Assembly (NCBI GenBank): GCA_022494885.1
Contig: JAGVSM010002634.1
Span: 124,001 to 188,000 of the forward strand
Length of the DNA stretch: 64,000 nt
Direction of reading: 5' to 3'
Source: Micrasema longulum
Taxonomy: Eukaryota; Arthropoda; Insecta; Trichoptera; Brachycentridae
In this document: positions 62,256 through 64,000 of the stretch, in pieces
Layout: the number at the start of each line of letters is the position of its first letter
Position numbering within the stretch: position 1 is the stretch's first letter
The notes under the pieces: generated by a model
Databases searched by the model: none
The model's input: the letters and a program-made list of their open reading frames with translations, nothing else
What the model was told of the DNA's origin: nothing
Made by a program: the position numbers and the translations under genes

Positions 62256-62474
62256 TTCCTATATAAAAAAATTTTGGTTGTTATTACGTGAAATTTTTGC
62301 ATATTCCTAAACTTTCATTTATAAGGTGATGTCCACCTATTTTTTCGCAACACATTCTAATCTTATAAATAAATTAGATTATGTTAAAATGAAGGTTTTT
62401 CACTGTTGCAGATTTTCAATGTTTTTGGTGTTTTTTAAAAATAATTATTGATATACTATTTTGTAAATTGTTCT

Positions 62475-62645
62475 CACTGATTTTTTTTTCATTCGAGATG
62501 AAAAATAAGTATCCTATTTTACTTCTCACCTCTCCGGCTATCCGTGTACAAAAAATATGTCAATCGGTCGCTCCGTTGAGACGCGAAGGAAACACAAACA
62601 AACAAACACACTTTCGCATTTTTAATATTACTATGGATTTACAGT
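62475..62645 (+). mobile_element. Candidate LINE 3' UTR fragment
   Basis: CAATCGGTCGCTCCGTTGAG followed by AACAAACAAACACACTTTCG and TTTTTAATATTA, a pattern common at the 3' end of lepidopteran LINEs. Family not recognised. Confidence 0.4.
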
Positions 62646-62678
62646 GCTATTAGTGCAAAATTTAAATTCATATAGCTA

Positions 62679-63449
62679 TCAGATGGATATTGACGTTATG
62701 TTGGTGTTAAATTTGCTATACGACAACAGAGACTGAGGTGCTGACTCTATCACCACTTTTTCGCTTATTATCTTGACTGTTATTTCTGATACTTCGACAG
62801 CCGAAAACAGTGGAAACTGGTGTATATAGGGAACTTCAATAATGTTTAGATCGGGAATTTTCTCTTTGTAACCTCTGAATACACTTCCCGGCACCCAGTT
62901 ATCTGTTTCTTCATACACAATACTGACTCTTTCCAGGTTTTTCCTTAAAATGTCTATATCAAATTTTTTTACCGTTTCAAGCATACTGTAAAGTAAATGT
63001 GTATTCATTTTAAAAGTAGATGGCCTAATTATCTGAAGGAACTCTTCCACGTTATATGGATATGTTTTATGAATCAAGTATATAATGTTCGATACAAGAA
63101 ACTTTTTCACGCTAAGCGGAAAAGAGTTGAAAATGCTGCACATAATGTAAAGGAGCCACACTATGTGCACAAAGTATTTATCCCACAACACTCCTCGTTT
63201 TGTTGTAGCCATGTTCTCTATAGCTGGATATAGCAAAGACACAGATAATATCTTCTCATCTATTTCTGGTTTCTTGAGAAGTTCGACCGCCATCCAACCT
63301 CCTAAGGAATGTCCCACGAGATGTATGATCTACGATCCTTGTGAAGAAATCTATTTTCTGTTTCAGTATGCCTTGCAGACTGAAATAATCCTCCCTTCCT
63401 TCTAATGGACCTGGATCTACTCCTTCTGCTTCTTCGTGTCCACCGTGAC
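62679..63449 (-). pseudogene. LDAH-like copy D, exon 2 with 11-bp deletion (frameshift), 5' exon outside window
   Basis: Acceptor TACGTACAG then GHGGHEEAEGVDPGPLEGRE reads in frame to FFTRIVD. There, about 11 bases present in the paralogues (the codons for PETK/PATR) are missing at about 63327, and the frame shifts. After the shift, HLVGHSLGGWM, DNWVPG and PYIHQF read on cleanly to TGA at 62679, so S, D and H are all kept. The C-terminus is 22-25 residues longer than in the other copies. No exon 1 is found between 63450 and 64000. Otherwise the reading frame is undamaged, so the deletion is recent, or is an assembly error, or the protein restarts downstream. It could be a young pseudogene. 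Confidence 0.75.
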
Positions 63450-63559
63450 CTGTACGTAATAGGAAAATTAATTAACAAAGATGCACATTCATTGCTTCTA
63501 AATTGTCAACCGTCTGCCTGCCGCGAAAGCTCGAGGAAATAAGCACTAAATTAGTAAAC

Positions 63560-64000
63560 AGAAAACAATGACGTATAGATTTTTATTTTTTTTTATTAAT
63601 TTGTTTATTTAACTTTTTGTACATAATGTTATTGTTCATTAGTAGGCTTATTGCCAAAAGGCAATTTCTTCTTAAAAGTTTTATTTTCATAAATCAAGTA
63701 ATAAACCATATTCGATAGAAAATAAAAACTAAGAAAGCTAAAGAAATATAAAAAAATTACCTTAAATCAATGCTATTGCTCAACAAAAAAAAGGGAAAAA
63801 AATAACAGAGGAAAGCAGGAGAGATAAAGAAGAGAAAAGAGATGTTTTTTCAGACGTAATTTAAACAGAGATAATGTAGTAACATTTTTGATGGCGGATG
63901 GGAGATAATTCCACAGTCGAGCCGCATGGACACTATATGAGTTAGAGAAGAAAGAAGAATTGTGGGTGGGTATTAAGAGAGTGCTTTGAATTAAAACGAA
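63560..64000 (-). mobile_element. Non-LTR retrotransposon 3' end (CR1/L2-like), runs off the window
   Basis: Minus strand reads FVLIQSTLLIPTHNSSFFSN, SYSVHAARLWNYLPSAIKNV and SLFKLRLKKHLFSLL; ARLWNxLP...FKxxLKxHL is the usual C-terminus. Confidence 0.75.

Overview
The window is intron-rich, AT-rich eukaryotic DNA, almost certainly from an insect and probably a lepidopteran. Signs are GT/AG introns of 1-6 kb, GC-richer exons in AT-rich surroundings, tRNA-derived SINEs, Helitrons ending in CTAG, and many truncated non-LTR retrotransposon tails. The order is an inference; no species marker was seen.

Layout. (1) Plus strand, 1833-39215: the last 14 coding exons (769 residues plus stop) of an M1-family zinc aminopeptidase of the aminopeptidase N type. 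It includes the GAMEN exopeptidase motif, the HELAH...E zinc site, the catalytic tyrosine and the whole C-terminal domain. All exon phases join without a break. The first exons (roughly 180-200 residues) lie left of the window. (2) Minus strand, 41125 to past 64000: a tail-to-tail neighbour cluster of four tandem paralogues of lipid-droplet-associated serine hydrolase (LDAH, an alpha/beta hydrolase). Three are complete two-exon genes (305, 301 and 302 residues). All have the same phase-1 intron, inside the first glycine codon of a GHGGHE motif. The fourth (exon 2 only in view) carries an 11-bp deletion and frameshift just before its nucleophile motif.

The remaining sequence is mostly mobile DNA. 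It includes at least 17 non-LTR retrotransposon fragments of several families, mostly 3' ends, and a Penelope-like element whose GIY-YIG region is split by a SINE. DNA elements include a hAT-like 1.37-kb element with an 8-bp target duplication, a 663-bp Helitron with canonical A|T insertion, and a TTAA-flanked piggyBac-like MITE with a large hairpin. A 1.2-kb terminal-inverted-repeat element carries a 114-bp minisatellite, and several foldback MITE families occur, one with nine copies here. A broken copy of what looks like an uncharacterised arthropod protein family lies antisense in an aminopeptidase intron.

How genes relate: the aminopeptidase would trim N-terminal residues from peptides, probably at a membrane or in a secretory compartment. 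The LDAH cluster would act on neutral lipid at lipid droplets. Nothing in the sequence ties the two together functionally; they are convergent neighbours. The LDAH array looks like a lineage-specific tandem expansion with one member decaying. No rRNA, genuine tRNA gene, CRISPR array or bacterial feature was found.
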